From positions 8,852,156 through 8,916,155 of the forward strand of contig NC_133498.1 of NCBI RefSeq assembly GCF_025370935.1: a stretch of DNA of 64,000 nucleotides. The letters run 5' to 3'. The notes under the pieces are model-generated. The model saw only the letters and a list, made by a program, of their open reading frames with translations, was not told the DNA's origin and did no database searches. Below, in pieces: positions 10,990 to 24,100 of the stretch. This stretch comes from Choristoneura fumiferana (lineage: Eukaryota > Arthropoda > Insecta > Lepidoptera > Tortricidae). How positions within the stretch are numbered: the first letter of the stretch is position 1; every line of letters begins with the position of its first letter. Made by a program: the position numbers and the translations under genes.

Positions 10990-11640
10990 GCTACTCACAT
11001 GAACCTAATGTGCAGAAAAAACACAGTTTTCTCGCCATGTACCGCCAAAAAAGTTGTATTATGTTCAAAAATAACACAACCAGAGTCCAATAAACATACC
11101 GCAAACCCGAATGTCTTTGTTTCGCACAAACACACTGTTTTATTTTTGTCTCAAAAATTTACAGCTATAAAAACTATTCGCGCCTTTTTCACAACACACA
11201 TTTACCCACAATTCATCATTTATTCTTAATTATAGTTAATCAAAAACACTCCTTAGTTCATAATTTAACTTAACTAAGCTCTAAACCAATTAACAATATC
11301 TAAATTACCACGAAATAAGCATCGAGAAAATAAAAAAGCGGCACGGTGAAATTTATCGATTTATGCGCTGTCGAACCGAAACTAACATCACTGATGTGTT
11401 ATATTTAAATTATCGGCTAATAAGCGAAACTGTTCTGAAGCGAAAATGTTAACATAATCGCTGTTACACGCGTAATTACATGATAATCTATATTTATTAG
11501 GACAAAAGCCAAACAAATGTCAAAATGGCGGCGTTTCTTTTTTTATTCTCCTGGATTTTTCTGCAGAGGGCGCTTTCGCTTTGTTCAATCGCGCATGCGT
11601 TTTGTAACTGCTTTCGTGATCGATACTAGGAAATGGAATT
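10990..11640 (-). promoter_or_regulatory. putative 5' UTR exon and promoter of CTDSPL2
   Basis: The coding exon 1 has an acceptor upstream of its ATG, so a 5' UTR exon must exist. A donor-like GTGAGT (minus strand) lies at about 10998. Upstream are TATCGAT-type sites (about 11355 and 11620, DREF-like) and GCGCATGCG at 11591-11599, an NRF1/Ewg-type site typical of TATA-less housekeeping promoters. Exact start not determined. Confidence 0.4.
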
Positions 11641-11984
11641 TTAATTTCGGTGCACTTCCGTAAGTAGCCAGCCTCGTCTACTGACTGCGGAATTACGCAA
11701 GCTGTAACTATTTTAAAACATTCACACTATGTTATTGTAATTCGTCAGAATTTCATTTCTTGCATTAACTGTTATGTACTTCGTAAACTAAGTTTCTTCA
11801 CAGAAAAAAATGTTTCACCTATAATATTCATTTAAAGAAATTAAATATTTATTTTAGCGGACAAGCTAAAATATATATAGAAAATCAAGTTGAAAACAAA
11901 CTCGCTTTTAAAATTAATGAACTTTAATGACATCGTGACTAAATTTCAATGGCCAACTTGACATGCATAAACATATATAGTAGA

Positions 11985-12400
11985 TTGTACAACGAGAGCA
12001 TAAAACGAGCCATTTTACCCAAGTCGTTCATATAGCTACCCGAGCCGGTATGGCGAGGGTGGATAGACACGTCGAGGGGAATATGGGTTTAATGCTCGAG
12101 TTTTACACTCTGCTTTTCACTTCGATGGCGAGGAAGCGAAATTAGCAACACATTTTATTTTACATGAATTACTATATAATTATAATTTTTTAGTTTTATT
12201 GATTTATTTTGATTGATTTTGAATTAAAAATTATGAAAAAAATAAATATAAACTTCTTTGTTTGTGGCTGTTGACACCTGATTACCTTGATCTTAGACGA
12301 AGATTTTATTTTATGCACTAGTGCATAAAAAGTTATTTTATGTCGCCTAGATCCAGCATAAACACGAACTTTACGAGCATGAGAAGTGAAAAACACTTTT
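11985..12400. repeat. dispersed repeat, inverted partner at 35150-35775
   Basis: Blocks such as GAGCCATTTTACCCAAGTCG, GATAGACACGTCGAGG and, on the minus strand, CGACATAAAATAACTTTTT recur in reverse order and orientation at 35150-35775. Class unknown. Confidence 0.55.
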
Positions 12401-12439
12401 TTTTATGTGGCATTTACCTACACTAAGAAATTCAAGACT

Positions 12440-12520
12440 TTTGAGGACGGGATTCACAGCCGCACCTCTTGTAGCTTTACGCGCCAAAGGTGTCCTACCA
12501 ACTAGACCACTGGGGAATCC
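12440..12520 (-). repeat. tRNA-like SINE fragment
   Basis: On the minus strand the A-box-like CAGTGGTCTAGTTGGTAGGA is followed by GTGAATCCCGTCC. It is too degenerate to be a tRNA gene. Confidence 0.45.
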
Positions 12521-12735
12521 AGGGAAATCTAAGTACTAATTAAAAAAAAATACTTCATCGGTTTTTTATAATATTATGTAATTTATTTGTAGAAAATAAC
12601 GAACAGGAACAATAATAATACAACATAGGAACAGGAGTCGTGACTTATGATACGATAGGTGCTGGGCGGCACCACATAATATACATTTACGTTTGCAAGG
12701 TGTATGCCACACATGCCACAAAAATAAGGTCTGCG

Positions 12736-12851
12736 CAGGGCTACTACGAAACTCGAAACTCGAAACTCGAAGTTTTGTACTATTTAATACGAGAGCGAGA
12801 GGGACGGTACGATACAATATTTGAGTTTCGAGTTTCGTAGTAGCTCTACTG
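12736..12851. mobile_element. palindromic MITE (CAGGGCTACTACGAAAC ends)
   Basis: The left end CAGGGCTACTACGAAACTCG is mirrored by CGAGTTTCGTAGTAGCTCTA at the right. A second copy is at 29478-29607. Confidence 0.75.
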
Positions 12852-13639
12852 TGTGGTGTATGCAAACGATTAGACTTTCAGTTTACATAGGGTAGGGCTT
12901 TACTAACATTGATACGGCCATTTATAGCGTAAATTTTACCTAACCTACGGAATTTCTACAGAATTCTCTGTGTGCGAAGCTGACTCATATTTGGCTGGTT
13001 TTTTGGGGTTCTCTATCGTTTTGCCCAAATTTAATTGTTTTCAATTAATTTTACTGTCATAAAGATAAAGTGATTTATTTTAGTCAATATTTTAGTCGGG
13101 CGACCAATTTTTCATTTTTTTTTATATCTTTTCTATTCAAGTGGAAAGTAAAATGTCCGCCATGATTTAAATCGCATTTTATGAGTATAGTAGACAAATG
13201 AGCATGCGTGTCGCCTGATGGTAAGCAATCTCCCCTCCATGACTTGTGACTCCGTTGAAGTAAGGTTGAAGTTCCTGGGGCGTTGTCGGTTTTTTTTCAT
13301 AGAATACGGAAGCTTGACGGGAGCCTCGATTATTAGGTATGTAAGTTCCACTTGCACATTGCCCGTGTTTTTTGAGCAGTGTAATGTAGGCTAGTAAGTT
13401 CCACTTACACTTGCCCGTTTTTTGACATGTTGGTAGCGCTGTACTCACACAGTTTCGATTTACGCTTGAGTTGCTATCTATTCCATTTCCATTGTCATAC
13501 CAATCTGTCAACGTCAAACGTCAAACAAATTTGCGAATTTCTAAATAAGAAGTCGGTTTGTTTTTGTCATGAAATAAAAAAATTGTCCTCGTATTTCAAT
13601 TGTTTCAAATTAGTTAGTAACAGTAATTATTTGACTAAA

Positions 13640-13952
13640 ATGTCGACAACGTCAATGACTTCTTCTAGAAACGAGGTAAGTACAGCACTTATTATAGTGG
13701 TAACAAAATAGTCCAATACTTAAGTTAAACGAGCGAGCAATTTTTTTCATTATTTTCTCTATTTCTGTGTTTTAGCAAGGTGGTACTGATATGCCTCAAG
13801 AATTGGAGTCCCTGCGAACGCTGAACGACACACTGAGAGCATATTTGACGCATTTACGAATGTTCAAAGACAATTTAAAATCTATGAACGAAAACTGCCA
13901 ACAACTTTCAAAAGTGAATTCTCAATGGATTGATATTGTTGGAAGAAAATGA
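13640..13952 (+). CDS. 70-residue helical protein, two exons (13640-13675, 13776-13952)
   Basis: ATG 13640 starts MSTTSMTSSRNE, spliced at GAG|GTAAGT to an acceptor TGTTTTAG before 13776. The second exon encodes 58 residues and ends in TGA 13950-13952. The body is one long predicted helix with Leu at heptad-like spacing (LESLRTLNDTLRAYLTHLRM) and ends VNSQWIDIVGRK. There is no signal peptide or membrane segment. I do not firmly recognise it. The layout of leucine helix, LND, Asn-rich centre and terminal WIDIV recalls the Duo1 subunit of the DASH kinetochore complex, but animals are thought to lack DASH and this may be chance. The second exon is intact, which argues for a live small gene. Confidence 0.62.
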
Positions 13953-15093
13953 GAATTACTTAATATTAGTTATTATAAGTTAATTAAGTACATGACGTAG
14001 TTTTATTTAATGCTTGTTTTTGCTCGCGACTTAGTCTGCGAAAAAATCGTTTTTCGCTATCCCTCAGGAACTGAAAACTAAAAACTGTCCTATTGGACTT
14101 CCCAGGATTTCAAACTATATATCTCAATAATATAATTTATGTATCTTCTTAATACCCAATTTCATTCGGTAATTTCAGGTAATGGATGGACATACTATGG
14201 CAATTATAATTAGGTTAGGTTTTTTTATGGCCTGAACCATATTTTTTTACACTTGTTGTAAGAAGACACAGTGACAAGGTACAAAAATGTAAATATGAAG
14301 ATAGCTTTGACCTCGACTTTATACAGTGACTATGGGTGAACAAAAGTTCAATCTAAAACAGAAACCTATTTAGGTAATTTAGTTTCTTTCTAGACTTACA
14401 GGAAAATGAAACTCAGTTTAGTAGTTGTAATGTTTATTTGTTAATTGAATAGGTATTTCATAAAACTAAATAATTATTCCTAAATAAGAAAGAAAGAAAG
14501 ATTTTTTTTATTCAATATATCAAAGTAACGACAATGTAAACAATAATGTACAAAGCCAAATTCATAAAATATTAAAATATAATAAATATAATTCACGCCA
14601 GTGCTTGAAAATGTGGCCACAGATAACCTAAATCCAGTGCACTTATATTTGTACATTTGGGTACTGGCCGCTAAGAACGAACTCATTTAAAAAAAAAGTA
14701 ATGATGTAACAATAGAAAAATAAAAATTGGAGGGAGCCAAGCTGGAGCAGCGCAGTCTTTGGGTTGTTATTGTTTGTTTTGTGATAAAAAAATATATTTC
14801 CTCTCAGTAGTCGTGTGAAAATAAAAATGTTTAGTCTCTGCCAAAAGTGCAAAAGATGAACTCTTACTTTCCAGCCTCTACAACAATGTACTATAAATCT
14901 ACATAGAATGACTTGTTCGTTGACACTTGCTATTGTTAACATAAAAATACATTTTTTTAGCTAAAGTAATAATATGATCGTGAGGATTCCAGCTATTACA
15001 ACTGAATTAAATATCTATCTGGGGCACTTAGACATCTATGTGTATGTTGGTAGCACTGTACTAAGTTAATTTTCTTTTCTCATGCTTCTTCAC
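13953..15093. other. intergenic, no gene seen
   Basis: AT-rich sequence between the small plus-strand gene and the last exon of the lectin gene. It should hold the 3' UTRs of both. No repeat family or exon was recognised. Confidence 0.5.
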
Positions 15094-15176
15094 TCATGCT
15101 CCAGCTCCAGTTTCGAACCCAATCGATGCAAGAGTTGCACTGCCTTCTGTAACAGGCTCTGTTCTAGAATTTTTCT
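15094..15176 (-). CDS. triple-CTLD gene exon 13 (C-terminal tail and stop)
   Basis: Acceptor GTTTTCAG; 83 bases; encodes KNSRTEPVTEGSATLASIGF then ETGAGA and TGA at 15094-15096. The short Thr/Ala/Gly-rich tail lies after the last CTLD. Confidence 0.82.
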
Positions 15177-18100
15177 CTGAAAACAAAAATTAATTTAGAT
15201 TAGAGCGCAAGTAAATCATCTTTTCACAGACCACAATTAATTTACATTTTAGAAGAAAATTCGGAAAAACAGTGTCTCGGCCGGAAAGGGGTAGGTAGAC
15301 GCTTTTTGAAGTTACCTAAATCCATGAGTAATAGTGAACGAATTAATATAACCTGGGCACAATGTTTTTGATACTTAATAATTGTTTTTTTTTTTCATTT
15401 ATATGTCATTTTTTGGCAGTATTTTTTTATTGAAATTATTTTCAAAACCAATTTTTAAAGCAGTTTAATAAAATGAGATTTACGATTCTTATGTATGTTT
15501 TACTTTATTCTATGTCGGAAATACAGGTAAACACAATACACTACCTATATGTACACATAAAAAGTGCATGCATTTGTGTATGGTAATTAGAAAAAGCTAC
15601 AAAACACGAATTAGACATTTAAAAACAAGTGAAGTTAATAAACTGGTGTCAAACACAGACACTCCGCGTACATAGGCGCGTTCTTGTGCGTATTTTTAAA
15701 TTATGGTGGTTTATGTTGTGCTTCTATTTATCATACATGCACATACATGCACGTCTGTTTTGCGAGATGGTTGCACTGCTGTCTTGTGTTTTACTCGGAT
15801 GCTCTGGCCTAATGTACAATTAAAGGTAATTATAATTAAATAACATCATAATTTAATAAGTAAGTAAGTTAAGTAAGACAACAGTGTTTTATTTCACTTT
15901 TTTAGTTTTCTTATTTTGAACTAGATGGCGGCACCAGACACTTACTAATGAAGTATGAAAAATTCAAACGCGGACTTTAGTTTGTTTTTGTTTGCGCATT
16001 CAGTGTCATTTAAATGATAATAATACTAACTTTTTTATTGGTTATCCAATTTGTTTTTTACTTAAAGCGCTATTAGTTTTAGAACTGATGCAACAAGGGT
16101 GCTGTGGCTGTGTTCTACACACTAATATAATAATTGTACTTACCTATCATACAAACGGAATACTGAGGCATGTCACAAGGCAGTCCATACACAAGACCAT
16201 TCAAATGGTTCTGTCTGTCCAAGTTCAAGCAAGAGTTGTCAGTGGTGAACTCATCCTCCAACCAAGGCGGCATCTAGCGGGGAATAGCGAAATTAAAATA
16301 ACATTCTAAGGCGACTAATTAGTTATAAGCATGAAAAATAGATGGCGCTGTCTGAGTTGATAATATTTTTCCATTTTCTTATTAGCGTTTACACGAAGCT
16401 TTGCACGCGTAAACATGCAAATTCCTTTACAAAACACGCTGCTTTATGATGATTAAGCCATTTATTACTCACGTAAGCACCGAAGACTTGCTGTCCAAAG
16501 TTTTTCGGATCTGGGATCCGTTTTTTATTCACCGGATTGTACCAAAGGTATGTGACGGCGTCAGTGGATATGTCTTTTGTCATATTCAGACGTCCAGAAA
16601 TCCAGACGTGTCGTACAGCTAAAAAGATTATTGTTATTTTATTTTACGTTAGTGTGATCGTGTTCTTCTAAAATGCTGGGTCCACACGTTTATGGCAAGC
16701 GTCGACAAACGCACAGGACGCAGTCATATGTTAAAGTAAGATGGAAATAGCTTTTACTTACTGTACAATATTATTGTAACATATTATTAGGGTCATACTG
16801 AAAACCATCGCTGCGGCTTGCAGCAATACGCTGAGTATGGCCCTTTTTACTTCTTTCGGCACAATGTTTATTTTATTTTCTCTCTTGGTGCCTAATATAT
16901 AAGATTGTCTGTTTTTTAGCTGTAATTTTATTTATTTTTGTTGTGCCGAATTTAGGTAAATAAATTTTATTCTTTCTTTATTTTTATTATAACTGCGTCT
17001 GCTGTGCGTTTGTCGGCGCTTGCCAAACGTGTGGAGCCAGCATAAAGATACTGATAAACTTAAGCATTCACTTCACTTGTACTGAGCATTCTAGAGAATG
17101 TTACATTACAGGTAAACTCACAAAATGAACTGGAGCGTTCTAGTTCTAGCATAGTAAAGGAGGAGAAGTAAGTTCATTACAAACAAAAGTACATCGCGCG
17201 GCTTAAACGTGTTCGCGCCGGTTGGCGCTGTTACGCACGCACCCACCGCACGCACACACTGATAATTTAAGGAGGATTAAGTTTTCTGTACAGTCAAGGC
17301 TGCCCTGCCGTCGGTGCCGTACGTTTTGATTTTAGCTCGCTCGTCTTGCGGTCGCTTCGCGAGATGATCACCTTTTACGTTCGCGTATTCGTACTTACGT
17401 ATTTTTTTTTATTAGGTAGGTATAGTTGTAAATTAGTAGTATATAAGTGTAGTGTAATAGTTTCGTGCAGGGACACATGAAAAAATATAGATACCTACCT
17501 ACCTATAAACAATATAGTACATTTGCAAAAGTACCCACATCGCTGTATTTGTTGTAACTTTTGTTTTGTTTTTAGATATATATTTGAATAGATACTTACA
17601 CAATGAAATTGTAATGAACGCGTTCTCACCAAAAACTGTCAATATCAGTTTGGCGAGTGGCTTTAGATAGTAAAAAAAAACCCCTAAAAACGGCGAATGC
17701 TCGATGTTCTGTTACAAGTGAATGCTCAAGTTTATCAGAATTATTGCATACACTTCAGTGTCATGTAAAACTTGTGTGTGCTACTCGTCACTAGGTGGCG
17801 CTGAAATCAAACTTACGTTCTTCCTTGTTTTCTCCCATAAGCAACAACAACTGGGTCATGATATCAGAGCTATCTAAAGTAGCCAGTGTTCCATTCATTT
17901 TGATACAGTTGTCGTATGCGTGCTGCCAGTACAGAAGTTGTTTGACAAGCACATAGTAATAGTTTTCGTCACTAGGTGGCGGTGTCGGCGCTCTTAGAGT
18001 TGTCACTTCTGGAACATAACAAACGAAAAAGAAATGAAATAATAGTGTGTAGATAGCAAAATGTAGTTTCACGTTCACTTAGGAGTCCCTAATCAATAGG

Positions 18101-21100
18101 TACCTAATCATTATTATATCCAAAGTGATTCTTTACACCACTTTACTGTGGTGCCGTGGTGTCCTAGTGGTTTGACCATCAGCCTCTCAAGCAAAGGATC
18201 GTGGGTTCAAACCCCGGGCTCGCATCCAAGTTTTTCTGAATGTCCGTGCGAAATTACATTTGAAATCTACCACGAGCTTTACGGTTAAAGAAAACATCGT
18301 GAGGAAACCTGCACAAACTTGCGAAGAAATTCAATGGTGTGTGTGAAGTTCGCAATCCACACTCTCTCTCTCTATAGCTTTGATGCGTCAGAACACATGC
18401 CGTCACAACTGAACTCACTGCATCAGATAAATGTGGACGCAACCTTATAAAATGTATGAAACCGATACCGTTCTGATGCGTTACGACACAACACGACAGA
18501 CAAATGTCGATGCGGCTTTAGTGAGGCTTGTTTCATTAAAGATATGATGATGATTGATTAAGATTGTTTTTTTGGAATCTTTTTGTATTTTTTTTTATTT
18601 CAATTCCAAATTTTTACTTTTACGGTCATCCCGTAAAACCTAAATTGAAAATACAAACTGAAGTATAGATGCACAGAAAAACAGAAAAATAAGACTATCA
18701 CTGGGAATCGAACCCAGGTCCTCGGTAATCCGTACCGCGTGCTATACCGCTACACCACTGATGGTCAACGGTACCGACACGAATTTCCCCTATGCACCTC
18801 ATATCTCAGCTTGTTTGTTTCTTACTTAGTCACTTAAGCAGTGACGCTAGCGACATCTATGCCGTAGCCCTCATCGAGAAACTTTTTCGGCACTCCATAC
18901 CCTAGCTAGAGGACCTGGGTTCGATTCCCAGTGATGGTCTTATTTTTCTGTTTTTCTGTGCATCTATATTTCAGTTTGTATTTTCAATTTAGATGATTGA
19001 TTACCCTGGTAGCAGATAAACTGCATTTTCCTCTCGCAACGCGCTTCTAGGAACACCGGTGCGTGCGTGGCATGCCGGTCCAGCTGCAGACAACCGTTCT
19101 GCTTCACGGAGTTCCTGTCTCTGCAATGACAAGGCTCTTAGATCAACTCCTTTAAAACCGCACCATAAAAATATCGAGCATGCCACAGTTTTGCGTAGTC
19201 CCGTTTTGTTCGGAAAAAAGGGAGGACAAACGTTTCCGAAAGACAAAACTGTCTCAAAGCACAATTCGTTGCCCCGTAACGCATATTTGCCATAATTAAT
19301 TTCACGTATTGCAAAATATTCACAAAATATATTCTAATTAAAGTAACCCGCGTAGCTCACCCAAAAACAGTGACATTTGGCATTTCGGAGACTCTCGCTA
19401 CACTAGCGCCTCTAGCGGCGAATTCATACGCGATAGCCCTCATTGACCAATACATGCCACTGGTGACTAGTGTTGGCGTGATTTATCTTCCAAGGGGGTC
19501 ATCCCCCCCCCGGTCGACCCCTAGTGCTGGCAAGTTTCATTTTCTAGGGAGTCATCCCTGGTACACTCTATACTCCGTTTAATAAGGTTTAAATTAACGG
19601 TCAAATTGTAACACACGTCATCATCATCATCATCATCATGTCAGCCGAAAGACGTCCATGCTGGACATAGGCCTCCCCAAGGCTCTCCACTCAGACCGGT
19701 CTTGTGCTTTCCGCATCCACCGCGATCCGCGATCTTAACCAAGTCGTCGCTCCATCTTGTTGGAGGCCTACCGACAGCTCGTCTCCCGGTCCGCGGACGC
19801 CATTCGAACACACGTTTCTAGATATTTCGAACACAAATGGACTAAAAATACCTACATGAACGTTTATTACCGTAATTTATTATGTTTTTATCGTAGAAGT
19901 TCGCGCAATTTAAAATAGTTCCGTTGTTTCATTTAAAAAAGTGTGCAAATCTTATCGTTAAGTTTCAAATGTTAAAATAAATCATCATCATCCTACCTCA
20001 TAGGCGGCCACAGGCTCTTGTCCTTCAGGTCGTTGAAAGCGCTGGGCTGGAAGATGCTAGCTCCGGAATCCAACCACTGCCATTTGCCCAGCTCACCCTT
20101 GGCACCCACCCAGGCGTTCTCGATACCTGCATAAACAAGAAAAATAAACATAGTATCTTATATCTTAAGTCTTATATCCTTAAATAAGCAATAGACAAGT
20201 TTATTAAAAAAATCTAATTAAGTAGTGGTGAATTATTTCATTAAGAGGCTGTTCACCACCCATTGCTTTATTTGACGACTAAATGTGATGCCGTCTCAGT
20301 CTATTCGAACAAAACAAACAGAGACGGTATCACATTTATCCGAGGGGGGGAGGGGGTAAATAATAACTTACTTGGCCTGGTTTTGAGCATCGTCATCCCG
20401 AGTTTCTTGAGGCACCGCATCGAAGCAATGTTGGCTAAACTGTCGTAACAGGAAAGAAAAAGTTATTGTACAGATTTCGCCAAGTTATTAATCATCATCA
20501 TCATCATCATCCCAGCCTATATACGTCCCACTGCTGGGCACAGGCCTCCTCTCAGAACAAGAGGGCTTGGGCCATAGTTCCCACGCGGGCCCAGTGCGGA
20601 TTGGAAACTTCGCACGCACCATTGAATCGCTTCGCAGGTCTGTGCAGGTTTCCTCACGATGTTTTCCATCACCGCAAAGCTCGTGGTAAATTTCAAATGT
20701 AATTCCGCACATGAATTTCGAAAAACTCAGAGGTGCGAGCCGGGGTTCGAACCCACGACCCTCTGCTTGAGAGGCGATAGGTCAAACCACTAGGCCACCA
20801 CGGCTTCAAGTTATTAATAGTTTAATAAAAACCGGCCAAGCGCGAGTCGGACTTGCGCACGAAGGGTTCCGTACCATCAACAACATTAGACATTAGTAAA
20901 AAAACATGTTTGATGTACCATCAGCCAAATAAGTGGTTATCAATTTTTAAACAAAATGAATATGTCACTAAAGTCGAACTTTCAAGTCCAAGTTTATTGT
21001 TTTATGACATGCAAACGATTATCAATTTTAGGGCGGTAGACCACATATTTACCTATGCGAGCCACCATTAGGTAAATATTTATTTAAAAAAAATTCAAGT

Positions 21101-24100
21101 GAATATATGACTAAAAAATATTCTGTGAATATTTCAGGCGTCTCTACCTTTTGCCGTTATTAATATCGAGCAAAAAACGGCAAAAAAACATGTTTGTATG
21201 GGAGCCCCCTTAAATACTGCTACCTACTCGGTTGCGTGGTGTTTTATGAATTGTTTGTTTGTTTGTTTATACTCTTTGTACCTACAAAAGGGAAATACAA
21301 AAATGTTACAAAAAAGTGCTAAATAAGTGTAAGCAGTGTAGTATTGTCCTGGTTTTTCAACTTCTAATCCTAGTTGTTTGGAATTGTGGTTGGTGACTCT
21401 AAGCTAACCTCATCTTCCTGACGACGCAGTATGCTGCAGCCTGGTGCCAGGTCAGCAGTCCGTCGTACATGCGGTACAGCCCCGTCCGGCACCGCACCGT
21501 CTTCAGTTCCTTTACTATATTCGGCACTTGAGCATCTGCGAAAAACAACCGTTAACTGTATAGGTTAACCCACTACCCGTAGCGTGCCATGAAAGTAATA
21601 GGAACGTGTCAACAACGGAATGTCAAACGCATACTGACGCGACGGCGACGGTTGGTAAAAAATAAATAAATATAAATATCACGGGACAATTCACACCAAT
21701 TGACCTAGTCCCAAAGTAGGCTTAGCAAAGCTTGTGTTATGGGTACTAAGCAACGGATAAATGTAATTATATAGATAGATACATACTTAAATACATATTA
21801 AACACCCAAGACCCGAGAACAAGCATTTGTATTTTTCATACAAATATCTGCCCCGACACGGGAATCGAACCCGGGACCTCAAGCTTTGTAGACAGGTTTT
21901 CTACCACTAGGCCATCTGGCCGTCAATGGGCATTTAGCATAAGTCTTATAATTTCATCATCATCATCTCAGCCGTAGGACGTCCTCTGTTGCACATAGGC
22001 CTCCCCCATAGACCTCCAGTTGCTTCGGTTGGCAGCGGCCTGCATCCACCGTGAACCCGCGGCTTTATCCAGGTCATCCGTCCATCTCGTTGGTGGACGT
22101 CCTACGCTGCGCTTGCCGATCCGCGGTCTCCACTCGAGAACTTTTCGGCCCCAACGGCCATCTGTTCTCAATTGTTATGAAAACTAAAGACAATACCGAT
22201 GTTTTCCTTTACCGTAAAACTCGTGGTAAATTTCAAATGTAATCGCACATGAATTCCGAAAAACTCCGTGGCCCGGGCTCGAACCCCCGACCCTCTGCTT
22301 AAAAGGCAATAGCTCAAACCACTTGGCCACCACGGCTTTTTTATAGCTGATATAAATAAATATGTGAACCCACCTCTCTCACAAATGAACGGGCGTTGGA
22401 GCTCGCAGGGCAGGTCCAGGAACACGGGGTGGTCGTGGTGGACCCTTTGGACGGCGACACAGTCCGCGCCACTTTCTGGCACTGGCACGTGGGTGCGGTT
22501 CTGCCACTGTTACAAACAAACATACCTACTAAAAGCCTTGCGGCGGTTTGGGATCACATTGACAAATAACTATTTCTTGCAATGACCACTAGGTTTGCAA
22601 TTTTGAACATGAAACTACCGTGAGACTCACTCATATGAGAGCGTTGCTCCGAAGACGAAGGGCTACGGATAGCCCGAAACATGTCGAGCTAAACTCGATT
22701 TAAGACGTGAGTTATCCGGTCATTATATTTAATATGACCACTAGGTACTTAAAATTACTAATTACTGAAATGACCACCCTTTGAAATGACCACTTAAAAA
22801 AAAGACCACTTCTATAAATGCCCACTTCTTAAAATGCCCACTTCTTGCAATGACCACTCCTTAAAATGACCGCTTATTGAAATGACCACTCTTTGAATGA
22901 CCACTTAAAAAAAAGACCACTTCTATAAATGACCACTTCTTGCAATGACCACTCCTTAAAATGACCGCTTATTGAAATGACCACTCTTTGAAATTACCAC
23001 TTTTAAAAAAATGACCACTTCTTGAAATGACCACTTCTTGAAATGCCCACTTCTTGAAATGACCACTTCTTGAAATGCCCACTTCTTAAAATGACCACTT
23101 CTTGCAATGACCACTCCTTAAAATGACCGCTTACTCGTCGCTGAGGTAGCATAGTGAGTACATACCGCAGGGTACTGCCAGGTGCCATCCAACTCGCTTG
23201 CCAGCACATCAGCAGCGGTGCGGCGCAGCTCCAGCGAGTTGTCCCAGCGGTAGCCAGCAGGGTCGTCGGCGCCGAAGCGGCGCGCGCCCACCCACGCAGA
23301 GTCTATGGCTAAATACGAAATAAATACATCAGTCATCATCATATCAGCCCTAGGACGTCCTCGGTTGGACATAGTAGGCCTCCTCCGTAGAATTCCAGTT
23401 GTTTAAGTTGGAAAAACGTCGGAAATTAATATCGCACCTCTAAAACAACAATGACATAATTGCATTTTCCCAAAAATAGTTAATGAGATGACAGAAAACA
23501 GTCAAATATCGGATCAAATAGATTTTATCTAATATATAAAATTCTCGTGTTCATGACCGATTTCCATGTATTTTTTTGTGTATATTCGGTAGATCTGGTC
23601 GAGACGTAAACTATTCATACTTGTACGCGAACGGAGTCGCGGGCAACAGCTAGTAATTTATAATATACTCGTGGCACAAATTTTTACCCACTCTACCTAT
23701 AAAATTACCTATTACTGCGTTGATTCGAGGGCCAGGTTTTTTGCCACTCAGTACCTATATGTTGCATTTATCTATCTCGAAAAGGTCATGCATTTATGTA
23801 CGTCATTGTGTATGAGGTGCGATATATGCGTCCGAGTTGAGAAACTCGGTCAAAAATCTATCAACAAAGTTTTTTGCATTTATCTCGAACTAGCTTTGTA
23901 TTTTTACGATACCAAAATAAGTGTAAGTACCTGGGCGTCCGAGCTTTGCTCGGGCTAAATCTCGATAATAAGCGTTTTCCTAAGACCAAGCTAGATAGAT
24001 TTGTCATCCCCGAAAACCCCCACATACCACATCGAAATCGTTGGAGTCGTTTCCGAGATTCTGATTATTATGATTGGTTTTTTGGAGTCTTTTTGTATAT

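Noticed and set aside
10984..11229. 81-codon plus-strand frame (MYATHMNLMCRKNTVFSPCT)
   Set aside because: It lies opposite the likely CTDSPL2 leader exon, AT-rich, with no domain or splice context.
18009..18078. Apparent signal peptide (LHFAIYTLLFHFFFVCYV) in front of the CTLD3 segment, suggesting a separate lectin gene
   Set aside because: The frame has no ATG (it opens with GTG), and the hydrophobic stretch is the pyrimidine tract of an acceptor (TTCCAG at 18009-18014). Exon 9 joins exon 10 in the right phase.
18690..18770. tRNA genes (also at 20700-20810, 21840-21925, 24200-24285, 28064-28160, 35935-36005, 39722-39800 and 43455-43540)
   Set aside because: A and B boxes are present, but each is the head of a repeated SINE body with a tail; no clean cloverleaf with an acceptor stem stands alone.
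19991..19996. TAG directly after lectin exon 8 as the end of the gene
   Set aside because: A donor GTAGGA overlaps it, and an exon at 19005-19120 completes the second CTLD with correct phase and cysteines.
22735..23130. CRISPR-like regularly spaced repeats
   Set aside because: The copies are directly tandem with no spacers and strongly diverged, in a eukaryotic intron: a minisatellite.
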